Counted from the stretch's first letter, positions 45,308 to 57,190 are shown. The stretch is 64,000 nt of DNA from Alectoria sarmentosa (GCA_009733775.1 WOGZ01000027.1:124001-188000), one strand, 5' to 3'. A program made the numbers and translations. The notes: generated from the letters alone by a model not told the origin.

Positions 45308-45806
45308 TGTCTTGGGATAATTGTGAAAGGTTACTTTGAACGTGTGAAAGCACGATTCCATAGAAGAGTAGAAACTCTAAATGTGATGACGGAGTGGGAC
45401 GCGGAGATAGCTCCGCGCACAAGCCGGGTGGCTGTGGGATGAATATAGAGTAGGTAGATAGTAATAAAATGCTACCCTTGGCAGCGTTATTCTGATACGC
45501 ATTCTACGACCAACGAAGACTTCATCCTCTTCCCTGACCACTTCAAACGCGAGAGACGAATCTTTAGGAGGTGATGCCCTAGGTCGATATGAAAGTAAGT
45601 GTTTTCCGCACTACAGGAGGAAAAAGTGGAATGAGACGGTTGGCCGCCTACCTCTGCAAGCTTTAGTACCTAGGGTTGACCTGAGACCTAGGACAGGGGC
45701 TCTTACGTTGTCTACACACATTACGTGAACCAAGTCAAGAGTAAAGAGCTACTGGCTAGATCATGTGTTGAATTATGGCTTTCAAAGAGCTTTCATTGGA
45801 CTCTTG
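45308..45806. promoter_or_regulatory. carB promoter region
   Basis: The 0.5-kb gap must hold the carB promoter and the 3' end of the next gene. I see no named motif. Confidence 0.45.
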
Positions 45807-46694
45807 CTATCTAAGAGACCTTGGCCAAGGATCACAATTGGACGCGCTTCTCCCACCATTATTATCAAGTCTTTGGAAACTGTTGCAACGAACTTTGCAT
45901 TGAGCAGAGACGATAGACTGTCCATTATCCCCCAAACCTGAGCTCGTCACACCGCCCTGCAAGGTTTCACTGTTGTGGGTACTCCCAATCTGACTGCTCT
46001 GAACCTCGTCACGTGTGGGATGTGATTCCATGTGTGTGTCCTGTTGCAGCTTGTACCTTTTCCCACACGCATTCGAGACCCTTGGCTGCACTTCGCCTTT
46101 GTCGTTTGTGGTCGTTGCACCGTCCTTGCTTGAGCTAAATTGCCACATCGCATCAACATTGCTACCCTTGTGGGGGCAAAAGTCGAACGGAAATGTAATA
46201 TTGGCGCGACCTTCGTTGAATTCAATGCTGGTAGGGCGATCAATAGATCCGTCATCGAGGGCACAAATCCCAAAAAGGCCCGTCATGTTGCGTTTCTTGA
46301 GTATGGCGCCCAATGCGCTAAGAAAAGGTTGCAATTGACTGTCGAGAGCTACTCTGGGTGCTGCGTATGCAAACTCGTACGGTGCAATGCCGTCCTTGGT
46401 GAAGCTCCAGGAGCTGGGGTAGACGTCTTTGAGCTCCTTCGCGCCGCTGTCAGTCTTCCAGGGTACTGCGACTGGTCTGACATTTACAAGTATTTCGTCT
46501 TGCGCTAGGAGGAAGTGGTTGTGGAGAAGAACAACTCCCAGCATGTTTTCTACATGATGTTTCACGAAAGCCCGTCCAATGTCTGTGAAGAGGATCTTTT
46601 CAGCGTCCAGCGAGTCAAATTGGATTTTCGCATCAGCGATATCCGGGAGGGAGTTGTGATACTCCACAGAGTAGGGTAGGTTTGGTACGGCCAT
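45807..46694 (-). CDS. Conserved-looking hypothetical protein inside the carotenoid cluster
   Basis: Single exon, 295 residues, start MAVPNLPYSVEYHNSLPD. The first 170 residues look folded: KILFTDIGRAFVKHHVENML, GVVLLHNHFLLAQDEILVN, YEFAYAAPRVALD, and MTGLFGICALDDGSIDRPTS followed by IEFNEGRANI. I believe this resembles a widespread Pezizomycotina family of unknown function found near secondary-metabolite and defence loci, but cannot name it. The remaining 120 residues are Ser/Gln-rich and probably disordered. There is no signal peptide and no sign of carotenoid chemistry. Its orientation matches carB and carRA. Confidence 0.75.
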   Translation of the reverse strand: MAVPNLPYSVEYHNSLPDIADAKIQFDSLDAEKILFTDIGRAFVKHHVENMLGVVLLHNHFLLAQDEILVNVRPVAVPWKTDSGAKELKDVYPSSWSFTKDGIAPYEFAYAAPRVALDSQLQPFLSALGAILKKRNMTGLFGICALDDGSIDRPTSIEFNEGRANITFPFDFCPHKGSNVDAMWQFSSSKDGATTTNDKGEVQPRVSNACGKRYKLQQDTHMESHPTRDEVQSSQIGSTHNSETLQGGVTSSGLGDNGQSIVSAQCKVRCNSFQRLDNNGGRSASNCDPWPRSLR

Positions 46695-48051
46695 TGGACT
46701 TTATTGAATGGCGGAAGTAGCAAGGCAATGTTGATCTTTCCTCGCCAGCTGTTTAGTCTTAAAAATTGTCTCCTGGGGGGAGGGACTGATTCGGAGGTTT
46801 CCTTTGGCTTCATACAATTTGCCCCCTGTTTTGGGTGCTCCATGTGATGTTCTCTCATCTGATTGCATGTCTTTCGTTGCCATATTCCGAAGAAAACGAG
46901 GATGGTAATTATCAAAGCATTGACGACCAAGACAATCTGAGGAGCAACGTGCAACTGGCTACCAGCAGCAGGGTCAAGTGAGTGGCCTTGCAATCGAGGT
47001 CAATTGCTCCCGACTGCTGCCTCGCTGGGTGTGGGCTTCCGTACTCCTCCCAACTTTCGGCTCTGTGCATGGATTTCCTCCGCTGGTTCATCAGTAACGC
47101 TACCGTGTGAGATGTGCGCTTTCGAAGGAGCTATGTATTCTCTTCGGGAATACGCATTTTCGTAGGTGGTGTCAGAAATATCTTGGGCCTTGAATAGGAC
47201 CTCTAGATATCCCTCAAACACCTTCATTTCAACAGGCTTTGACGCTTTTTTGACTCTTCTCGGCGTCTCGCTTGGGCAAAATCACTATGATTTCCTCCAA
47301 ATTGATGTTTCTTGTAGACTATTTTGGCATCTCGCCTTGACGGAAATCAGCAAGATGTCTTCAATCTCGCCAGCCTTGAAGGACATAACGAAACGTTTGA
47401 CATTCCACATTGATAACAAGCAAGTCAGCACGACAGGGTTTGAAGCTACTGTCGAAGCGGTTCGATATTTTGATTGGGTCAGAAGCTTAGAAAAGAAAGC
47501 AGTCCAGTAAGTCTTGAAGCTCTTGTTTAAACCTTTTGACACATCGGTTGCGTCTGTGGTTGTGTTTTCATGGTTAGCAGGGGACGATACGGCTTTCATT
47601 ACTCTTCCTGAGTGTGGAGTAGGTCGAAAATCGGAAAATGATGCGAAATTCCACATATCCTCTGCTTTCGCCCCTGATACTCTCGCACAATTTTATACCA
47701 GTCACCGAAAGCTACGTCTAGAGTTGTTGGAATAGGTATGGGGCTGAAAATACAGGCGTAGTCGATCGCAGATAGCAGAATTCTTTGGAAAGCTTAAGCA
47801 CGATTATGTGAGACTGATGATTAATAGAATTACAGACGCCACGAGTGAGGAGACGCGAATACCGTGATTCACATCTTGGCACGAACGCATTCTCCCGATG
47901 CGAAATTGGAAGTGCTTTTGTATATACAAATAGTATTAGCGCTAGTATAGCTAGCACGGTTATGAACAAAAGTGGTATCTTAATCAGTATTTACAAACCC
48001 TTTTCAGGACATTCGCAACATGCAGACCTCATGTTGCACCAAATCAAGGGC
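46695..48051. other. Unresolved stretch with membrane-protein-like fragments
   Basis: On minus, 46993-46700 includes a clear hydrophobic helix (VLVVNALIITILVFFGIW) after a Pro/Ser-rich stretch. 47227-47000 is an open frame starting MKVFEGYLEVLF. 47969-47718 starts with a hydrophobic stretch TVLAILALILFVY. They might be exons of one small membrane protein gene or pieces of a decayed one; I could not find a consistent set of introns. Confidence 0.35.
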
Positions 48052-50016
48052 TCAAGTATGGCTCAAAGCATCCCAAGCGACCCTCAGTCTCCTCATTTTG
48101 GGGACTGTCGCTCTTCCAGCCTTGATCTTGTAGCCTGGCTGCTTCAGCACTCTGCCAATCTCGACGTAGCTTTCCACCGCTACCCGCATTGGACCTCGCG
48201 CTTCTGCAGGTAATTGCTCAATGGCTCCTTTTGCTTCATCGTAGATCTCGAAAGCATGATCCAGAAGCCGCTGTCGCAGAGCCTCGCTTTTCTTGCTCGT
48301 AGGATCTTCAATGATGTTTTCTGGACTTATTCCTTCCTCCTTGAGCCATGTCGTTGGGAGGTATACGCGCCCGTTCGAAGCATCGACTGAAATATCGCGC
48401 GCAATGTTGACGTATTGTAGTGCGATGCCCATTCGACCACCAGCTTGGACTATCCGCTTTCGCTGGCTTTCTGGCGTGGATGTCTTAGTGTGATGGAAGA
48501 CGAGCTCTAAGCACGACTCGGCGACAGTACCCGCCACTTGGGCTCCGTAGACTTGTAAAGTGGGCTCATCCTTCATGGGGAAGGGAATGCTGGAGGAAAA
48601 GTGGAGATCGGTTTCAAAGCCTTTCAATAGGTCGTAAAGTGGCGCGGGAGAAAGATAGGAGGTCGGAAGCAATCGGAGAGCGGCCTGGGTAGGTATTGGG
48701 AATTTCGATATGAGATACTCTCGCCGTTCAGCCTTGACATTGGATTTTCCGTAGGTGATGTCAAGATACTCGTTGAGTTTGGCTATCCAATGCTTGGCCT
48801 CTTCAATCGATCTAGCTTCGTCGACCAGATCATCCGCAACGCGACAGAATGAATATAGCAGAACCAAGTCAACACGAAGTCTCCCTTGGAAGACCCCACT
48901 CGCAAGGTAAAAACTCCGGCTTTTGGCTCTAAGGCGCCCGAGCGCTTGCTGCAGCCCCTCTATTCGATCGTCATCGTATGAAGCTGTCCGAATGAGCAGC
49001 GCCCGAACTAAGAGGACTGGCGAAGGTAGTGTAGGTATAGTAGGGAAAAGTGAAGGGAATGTTTGCAGGATGGCGAAGGCATTGTCGAATGCAATCAGAC
49101 CAAAGACGATGAGGACATTGGTGACGAGGAAGAAGACTGCTTCTCTGTGAAAGAATAAGTTTCCTGCTAGACCATGCTTCGAAAAAGAGATTTGTACTCA
49201 ATCTCGAGTCCGTCCCAAAGATGCCACCCCAGCTTCGTTCCAGACTCAATGACCCAGGTCCCTCTTCTTAGTGCCAGGGTATCCACAATCCAGAGGTAGA
49301 GAGTAGGGAGGACGATAGGTATTAGAGTGCTGGAAAGGGGCAATCCAACTATGAATTGATATGCAAGGCTCCTAATATCTTTTAGCATCCAATGGAAGGT
49401 GGTGGGGATATTCCGGTCATACCAAAGCAGCAAAATGAAGGGGCCGGCCCAGACAAGAATTAGGCCCATGTAAAGGCCCTCTCCGCTTTTCACGATCATT
49501 CCAATGCCCACCAATATACACGCAACAATGGCTAATATCCCAGACCATCTCTTCAGGCCCAGTCGCCCTCCGTCATTGAGGAGCAGCTTCTGTCCTTGGA
49601 GGTAGACCGGATGGAATGTGGGCTTGCTGAGGAGGAGGTAGAGTAGGGAGGTATTATAGGTTTGAATGACAAAGAAGAAGACCTCTTCTGCTGGTATTCT
49701 GAAAAGAGTAGGACCTATGATGGCATTGGGAGGATATGTCCATATTCGGGTGTGGATGAGGTACGAGTCCCACGGAGTAGTGGATATGACAGCGATCTGG
49801 AGGTGGTAAGTGCATGCAGACTCCCAGACATGCTATACACTTACTGCTACGAGAAAGAGAATCTTGTAGACAGCAAGACTTGTCGAGAGTGGGTAGTAGC
49901 ACAAAGTCAATGCTACCGCCGGCGGTATCGTGTAATGCAAGTGACTGCGAGTCTCGTTAGGCTACCAACTAGGAGGAAGGACGAGTGACTTACACCAAGG
50001 CATAGTCATACCCCAT
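48052..50016 (-). CDS. carRA: Bifunctional lycopene cyclase / phytoene synthase
   Basis: Four exons, 50016-49994, 49944-49845, 49796-49198 and 49144-48052, give 604 residues. The N-terminal 240 residues are the CarR/CrtYcd-type cyclase: hydrophobic helices with the repeated PxE(E)xxFF motifs (IPAEEVFFFVIQT and IEEAVFFLVTN). The C-terminal part is a phytoene synthase with the first Asp-rich motif DDLVDE (about 344-349), LLPTSYLSPAPLYDLLKGFE, GTVAESC, and the second motif ARDISVDASNGRVYLP. It condenses two geranylgeranyl diphosphates to phytoene and later cyclises lycopene or torulene precursors. The third splice was placed to complete the second cyclase motif. Divergent from carX, so the 0.78 kb between may be a shared promoter. 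Confidence 0.97.
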
Positions 50017-50797
50017 GTCTAATGTTGGCATTCATCTGCGCGCGAACGTTGTAAAAGTCATGACTGTCTGTTGTGGGCAGTGTTCCAAGAACTTGGAAAA
50101 GCGGGGGACCAGTATGAGCTAAACAAGAGGCGCCTAATCGGTATGTGAAAGAAAAAAAATCCTACTTGAAATGAAGCATTTTTGATGAAATCTGTGAAAT
50201 CAATCTCAAGAGTCGGAAAAGAGCCTCCTCTCACGATGACGGTAGTATGCCCGAAGTAGGTATACGATTGGGTGCCATGTCACTTTTGCAATGACAGACA
50301 ACATCGACAACCGATGACCTATCAAATGCGATGAAAAACAGGCATAAAGCAGCGAGGTCAAAGCAGCAGGGGTCCTTCTAGCGGCCGAAGCTCCCGCTTT
50401 GCGTCGGGACTCGGGAATGGGAAAAGGCTCCTGCGCCTTGACATCACCGAATCCATGAGCAAGAGCAGGCCTTTAAACTTGTCTCGTGAAAAGTACTTCG
50501 TAATTAAAAAAAAAGGATACAACGGCTTGCCGGCTGCAGCACATCGGCAACGTCGGACCTTTTCTCCGACCCCGACGTCGCTGACTTGATGGCTTTTTGC
50601 AGGTCACGCTCGAATTTAATTTTTGGGACATGGCGTGCAAGTGCATAGTGTAGCGGAGAGGCTCCCCGCCAACGACATACAGCATTTTGCCACAGGCAAT
50701 CAACAGCCTCAGTGCTGAGAAGCCGCATGGAGCTCTATTCATGCCGTGCATCTTGCGTCTTTATAGAGGCGGTTGTTAGCATCCTGAGTCTTCAGAT
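50017..50797. promoter_or_regulatory. Shared carRA/carX promoter region
   Basis: 781 bp between the divergent starts of carRA and carX. On minus, about 50728-50504, a frame contains WRGASPLHYALARHVPK, which resembles half an ankyrin repeat, probably a remnant rather than a gene. No light-response motif could be assigned with confidence. Confidence 0.5.
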
Positions 50798-52881
50798 ATG
50801 AAAGGCACAAGCGGGGCAGAGAAACGTCGTGGTCATCCGTAAGAAGCTGCCTCCCTGCGTCCAAGTTGGAGCCTGCTCACCAAGCCCTCTAGCTACCTAT
50901 CTGGGAATTTCGCGCCAATTCAGCATGTGCTTCCTCTTACATTCTGCTCCTATATCGGCACCATACCAGAAGAGCTTGCAGGAGGGGAATACGTTCGCAA
51001 TGGAGGAAATCCGGTAACGAACGAGGCCCTAGGGCGCGATGCTCATTGGTTCGATGGCGATGGCATGCTGAGCGGTGTCTCCTTTCGACGAACAGGCGAG
51101 AAGGGGGCTATTACGCCCAACTTCGTCAATCAGTACATCCTGACCGATGTCTACAAATCGTCCATGACTTCATCTGCCCTCCAAACGCCAATCTTGCCGA
51201 GCATTGCAACCCTAGTCAATCCCATGAGCTCGTTGATCACCATCGTCCTCCGAATCTTTAGGACCATAGCACTGGTCATATTGTCTCATCTACCAGGCTC
51301 GCAACAGGCGATTAAGAAAATCAGTGTCGCAAATACGTCGATACTATACCACGATGGGCGAGCTTTGGCAACGTGTGAAAGTGGGCCACCTATGCGCATA
51401 GCATTACCGGGTCTTGAGACGATTGGATGGTTCAATGGAAAAACAAGCGAAGGAGAGGGTGAATGTGATACGGGTCCAGGATTTGGTGGCAGAGGCCCGT
51501 TCAGCTTCATGAGAGAGTGGACGACTGCCCACGTGCGTCTAGCCATCTTCTGTCTTCGATTCATCGATGCTGACTCGCTCAGCCTCGAGTCGACCACAAG
51601 ACTAAAGAATTGATTTTATATCACTCTACGTTCGTGCCACCCTACGTGAATTATTCGATCGTCTCCTCAACATACGATCCTACTCACCGAAGCAGCACCG
51701 TGTCGCCAAGCAATCTGGTCAATAGACCTGTTCCTGGTATTGGCTCGGCCAAAATGATGCACGACTTTGGAGTCTCCAATACCCACACTATTATCATGGA
51801 CCTTCCCCTATCTCTCGATCCGCTTAATCTCGCGAAGAACAAGCCAGTCGTGGCCTACGACCCAACAAGTTGCTCTCGCTTTGGCATTTTCCCTCGCCAC
51901 CGACCACAAGATGTCCGCTGGTTCATGACAAATCCTTGCTGCATCTTTCATACCGCTAACGCCTGGAATTCTACCGATCCTAGATCAGTAAACGGGTTCC
52001 CGGAGTTTGAGATGGTGAACATGCTAGCATGCCGCTTGACTTCAGCCTCGCTCGTCTTCAGCGCCGGTGACCTGGCAGCACCAACTCCCACACATGATAT
52101 ACCCGCCGATCAGCAAGAAGAGGAGCAGTGCCGCCTCTACTACTACCAATTTTGTCTCCCGAAGTCATTAAGCGAATCGAATCCTCTGTCCGGCAATGAC
52201 AACTTGATCACACATCAATGGGGTCTCTCTGCAATCCCTTTCGAGTTCCCATCTCTCCGCGACTCAGTCTCAATGTCTTCCGCAAAGTTCATCTACGGTT
52301 GCTCCGTTTCTGATACCTCATTTGGTGCAGCACTTGGCCGGGCAGTGAAGATCAACTCGCTTGTCAAGATGGACGTTGAGACTCTTATCGAAAGGGGCAT
52401 ACGTGATCCCCCAATGCAAATCACTGGATGCGTCGATACCAGAGATATGTCAGAAGTACTGGCAAGTCAGGACCCGCTGGATCCCATCAAGGTGTTCAAG
52501 ATGCCCGAAGGATGGTACGCACAGGAATCTCGCTTCGTGCCACGTGTAGACGGGGTTTCCGAGGACGACGGCTGGATTCTTAGTTATGTCTTCGATGAGT
52601 CCCAACTGCTGGATGATGATGAATGCAAGCCAGATTCCAAGAGTGAGCTGTGGGTCATTAATGCGAAGAACATGACGGATGTCGTCGCTCGGGTCCATCT
52701 ACCTCAGAGAGTTCCCTATGGTCTCCATGGCAATTGGTTTTCAGAGGAAGACATCCAAGGCCAGAGGCCGGTGGAAAGGCTGCGGAGTTCCCCAAGTTTT
52801 GGAACAGGGAAAAAGGCTACTTCACCAGCATCGGTGGCGTGGATATCACTTCGGAAAGCTATAGAACGATGGTTGAGATGA
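50798..52881 (+). CDS. carX: Carotenoid oxygenase (retinal-forming)
   Basis: Three exons, 50798-50838, 50893-51532 and 51583-52881, give 659 residues. The first intron (54 bp, GTAAGA...CTAG) removes a stop and yields GHPYLSGNFAPI, the expected N-terminus. Then come EYVRNGGNP, AHWFDGDGMLSGVSF, REWTTAHPRVDHKTKELI, DFGVSNTHTIIMDLPLS, RFGIFPRH, and at the end RVPYGLHGNWF. Histidines in the AHPR, SxxHT and GLHG contexts are ligands of the catalytic iron in the RPE65/NinaB family. CarX cleaves beta-carotene centrally to retinal, the CarO chromophore. A closely related paralogue class cleaves torulene, so that alternative cannot be excluded, but the position beside carRA, carB and carO favours CarX. 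Confidence 0.94.
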
Positions 52882-53564
52882 ATTGATCGGAAGCTTTGTC
52901 CATTGAATCTATAGCTGATTCTCCGGCTCTTATTCTCAAAGACCTGCATTGTTGCTAGCATCCCTCCTATGTCCTAAGCGTCAATGCGAGAGTTATGTCC
53001 ATCCTTGAATGACCACAGTAGCTCGAGAGGATGAACAGAGAGTCACAAATGCGGTATGTGGAGGGGATAAGCCCTGACATTTCACACAACTCGAGCAGAT
53101 GATGTTGTGAAGGCACTATGCCCCCAATGTCCGTCACATACTTGATTATCAAAGATCGGACATGGAACATCCAGAAAGGAATTCGCCATCGATTTACAAT
53201 ACATTTAGGGCCTGCAACACAAAAGAGTCACCAGTCATGTCTTAGCAGCGCTCCGCCTTGCGTCCATCGCTCTTTGTTAAAGGCAGCCTTGAACCGAGCG
53301 TGTGATGTCGGTAGGGGAATATAGCGGTGAATGACGCCACAAAAATGGGTTGGAGGCTCGAACAATCACGAATCTTGGCTCAATGCCTCCAGAATGTGTT
53401 AGCATTCTTGCTCCTATGCAGTAAGTTGAACAACATCTTGGATAAACTTGCTCTTCAGAGAGGAAAACTTTTGACTTTGAGATTATCTATTGATGGGCGC
53501 ACAGAGGTGAACTTTGCTATCAGGACTAGCTCTTCATCTCTTTGCTTTGACTCGGATATGGCTT
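52882..53564. other. Intergenic, nothing firm
   Basis: 3' flank of carX. Short ORFs only. Confidence 0.45.
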
Positions 53565-54170
53565 CTGCTTGAGCTGAGATGACAGATTTCAAGGGTCACA
53601 AGCCCGACCGTGTTGTCATCCAATTTGAATAAGGCTTCTGCTTGACTCGGAATGACAGACCTCGCCGGTTACTGTCCCAAATAATTCTGTTCACATGATC
53701 TGAAAGTAGCTGAAAGTAGCTCTTACCTGACTTGAAATGACAGATCTCGCGGGTTGCTAGCCCAATCATGTTGTCATTCCCATGTGAATGCAACTTGTTC
53801 TCAACCTGAGATGACAGCTTTCAGAGGTTATTAGCCTACATCTATCTGCAATTTGTATACTCCAAAGCTTAAACATGACTTGGAAAGACAATCTCTTTGA
53901 GCTAATAGCCTATACCTACCGGTCATACAATATGAATGAAGCTTCTGCTCTACTCAAAATGTTTGGTTTTACGGGTTGCTAACCCCTTCATGTTGTCATT
54001 GCGTGATATGTGAAGCTTCTGTCTGATTCAGAATGCTAATCTTAACGGGTGTTTGACCCAGCTTCGGATGCAAATTATACAATTTGAAGCCTTTACTGAA
54101 TTGGAAACCACTATATTTGTGAGCTTCTAGCCCAAATCCGTCTGCCATTTGATTTCATTCTCCAGATTAA
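53565..54170. repeat. Degenerate minisatellite, about 74 bp, eight units
   Basis: Each unit contains GCTTCTG or a variant, then a TGACAG-like box, a GGGTTGCTAGCCC-like box, and TTGTCAT. The TGACAG-equivalent falls at about 53581, 53654, 53739, 53813, 53887, 53961, 54034 and 54108, so spacing is 73-74 except once, where a 10-bp TGAAAGTAGC duplication lengthens the unit. Later copies are more diverged. Confidence 0.85.
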
Positions 54171-54540
54171 TCGCCACGATTATATGGCAACCCCCCTTCT
54201 TCTTCATTGCCGGATATAGCGTCTTGCAGTGTGAATATCAAACAATTCACATAAGTTAACTTTTTTTCTCTCTGTCAGTTGAAATGAAGTCTTGCATAAT
54301 GAATAAGCTGCGATCAACCAAGCAAACTTCACATTCGGTTTTTACCGTGACTTCTGGCATCACAGATGAAGGACAATCCCAATAAAATGAATGCATAACC
54401 CTATGTGAAGTTCGTCGATGTCAAAATGAATGTGCAAAAACTTGTGAAGCTCACAATCTGTTAAAGTTAAACTATTTCCGTTAGTCAACATGAATGTATG
54501 AATTCCTTTTACAAAAACAAATTCACGACTCGTTGTAATC
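54171..54540. other. Spacer between two repeat arrays
   Basis: 370 bp, AT-rich, without gene or recognisable element. Confidence 0.5.
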
Positions 54541-54725
54541 ACTTTGGCAATCCGCCCACGAATTCATTTCAAAATCGCTTCATCTCATTTTAAATCACTC
54601 TAACAACTGGGCGACTCGCCCGCGAATTCATTCCAAAAACGCTTCGTCTCACTTTAAATCACTTCGGCAACTGGGCGACTCGCCCGTAAATTCATTCTAA
54701 AATCGCTTCACCTCATTTCCATTCA
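54541..54725. repeat. 64-bp tandem repeat, three units
   Basis: AATTCATT recurs at 54561, 54625 and 54689, spacing 64. Units share AATCGCTTC-type, TTTAAATCACT and GGGCGACTCGCCCG boxes; the last is an almost perfect palindrome. Confidence 0.85.
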
Positions 54726-55144
54726 CGGCGACTAGCGTGAAACTCACTTCGCCCCGGGTACTTAAACCCCCTCGCAGACCACTCTAGACCATCCTTCCTA
54801 CATATTCGTCCAGCAGAGCTTGGGGTCCCAGTTTCGGCCGGGCTCTGCCTTTGGCAGCTGTCTTCTTTGCTTGATATGACAGCCTTGTATTTTGAAGCTT
54901 TAGCAAGACTTTGCTTCTTCTGGCCCTTATGGAGCGTTCTTTGCTCAACATTTGACATATTGCAACAACGACTATGTGTTGAGATTATGGTTCTGTCCGA
55001 CTAAGACAGTTTTCTCTCCCAACTTGCACAGTTGTTTTTCTTGAGACACACAGAATTTTGAATCATGCTTTCCCCTATATAAAAATACATTTCATGTTCT
55101 TACCTCCCTCCTCGGCTCGAGAGTGTTCACGTCTCTTTAGCCAG
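54726..55144. other. Intergenic, nothing firm
   Basis: An 81-codon minus ORF (54958-54713) overlaps the repeat and has no motif. No other feature seen. Confidence 0.4.
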
Positions 55145-57190
55145 ATGCCCAAAGCTGCACAAGATCCGCAAGAAGTCAAGTTGGTCGGTGTTTCGAGGTA
55201 AGTCCGATGACTTAGCTTGCTTCCAGTGCGTTTGACTAACTCGTGCCTTAGCATTGGAAGCAACGATTCCCACATTCTCTTTGTGGACTGGTGATAGTGG
55301 GGCGGTTTCAACGTCTCCGATCGAAAAGCCTTGGGAACCACACCAGCCAAGACGCGTGTTGATTTCCGGTCTTCGAAGGTGAGATCTCTGCAAGATTCAA
55401 GAACTTGTGATCAAAGGCTAACTCCTTAAGCCGACTCTATGTTGCATCATTCTCTACTGGCTCTAACGGCCGGCAGCATGCGCCGCGCCCAAGGTCTCAA
55501 GTGCCCGGCTGGCCAACCAACAGCCCCGTGGTTCCCAACAGCGACGAACTCATCAAACTGGACCCATGCGGAGAAGTGGTGGCCCATTCAACACGAGACA
55601 AGGACCGTATGACCGTCGGCAACAATCTCGATATGCCAATCCTGGAGGCTAACACCATTGGGCAATGACAGCCCGATGAATTGACGAGGCGGGTTCGCGG
55701 TGAAATTGGTTCGTGGGGAGATGGTGGCGCTTAGGACTTGGGCCTGGAGGACAATCTGACGATGACGATGACACAATCATAAAGTCTGCTGATGACGCTA
55801 CACACAGCCTTCAAGGAGAATAGACAGCTGGGAGGAGACGAGCGGTATGAATCCTGATTCCTTGAGAAACTTGAGAAAACGTACAGAGATTTGCTGACAC
55901 GCTTCCCCAGTTCCTTCACCGAACTTGATTGGTGCCTTGTACCAACGAGGGGATGCTGATACCTATGAGAGACGGTAATCCTATAAATATACGCGGCGAG
56001 TTTGCAGGTGAGGCTGGAAAGTGGGATGACTGGTCATCGTTTCCTGGGATGAGCATCGATCCACCAGATTCTGGGAGGAGGTGCTGTTATTCAGCAAGAG
56101 ATGGCTGGATCGGGTATGCTTCGACTGGGTCAAGACTGGGTCAGACACGGGTAGATGGACGTCAAAGGCCTTGGGAAAAGATGGGGACGTGAGGATTACC
56201 CGGAAATTGGCAGCTTGCTTTCAAAACCTTCGGAAAAGGCCAATCATGCAAGTTCTTCGGTTGAAAATTGATCTTCTACTCTCTCTGAAAAAGAAACAGG
56301 GACATCCTTTTCAACGTTCTCACAAATCTTCCTCTGCAGGACGGAAGCCGGTCGTCGAGGAGAACACATCATGGCTACTCGGGCTCCCCAGTCATGATCG
56401 ATCGGCACCAACACAGTGATCCCGGTGGACGTCTCCCGCATGACGATTTCTACGAGCAATCTCACGAGTATGCCTTCCGCAATCGCGAAGACAATCATCG
56501 ACGAGCCCCTTTGCGACCCCACTCAGGGACCGCTTCGCCTGGGGTAATCGTGTCGGCCGGCGAAGACCAGGTGCTTACCAGAACTCAGACTATGGTAAAC
56601 ACCCGCAAAACTTCGGGGGTGTCTGCAACGCTTGGGCGGATGATGGGTTTCAGCCTGTGGTCAACAAACGCTCCCAATCCAATGCACATTCTCTTGACCA
56701 GCCTCCAGGCCATCCCAAAGCCTATCCTCACGGCAAGTCCCATTGTCAGCGTCGAGGACAATCACGAGTCAAATTTCGATTTCAAGAGAGACAACTAAGC
56801 CAGAGCTACCTTCGGCGATTCATCGCCCCTGACCTTAATTCCAGAGATCGTTCCACGTTACCCCGTGACGATTGACCGATATCAGCCTGGTGGCATGATT
56901 CCCTCGACGTGATGACGTCAATTTCACAGCACGATTCGGCAGGCGCGTGGTCTTCGATCGCCTGGTAAGACTCCAGATGCGGAGATCCTGAGCCATTTGC
57001 AAGCAAATACCAGCAAATGCCGCTTTCTCTTCTCTCATCAGGTCAGAATTGCAAGCCCGCATCGATACCATGATTATGCTAGCACCCTCCCGAGGACACC
57101 GGATCAACATGGGAGCGGTAGTGCTCATCGCAGGCTATGCCTGTTGAAGTTTGCATACGAGGAGATCTTTCCCTCAGACTGGTTCGCAAA
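55145..57190 (+). pseudogene. Decayed coding-like stretch
   Basis: Starting at ATG 55145 (MPKAAQDPQEVKLVGVS), a normal intron (GTAAGT...TTAG, 55197-55252) leads to SIGSNDSHILFVDW, then two stops, then more open sequence in the same frame (GGFNVSDRKALGTTPAKTRV). Further right, long open pieces alternate with single stops, such as KLDPCGEVVAHSTRDKDRM and RDLLTRFPSSFTELDWC, and 56394-56798 (134 codons). The pattern of open segments broken by isolated stops suggests one or more decayed genes, or a multi-intron gene I could not assemble. No family recognised. Confidence 0.4.

Noticed and set aside
50839..50865. A 27-bp first intron in carX ending at CCAAG
   Set aside because: Phase fits, but it is too short for the spliceosome; the 54-bp alternative ending CTAG fits phase and the family sequence.
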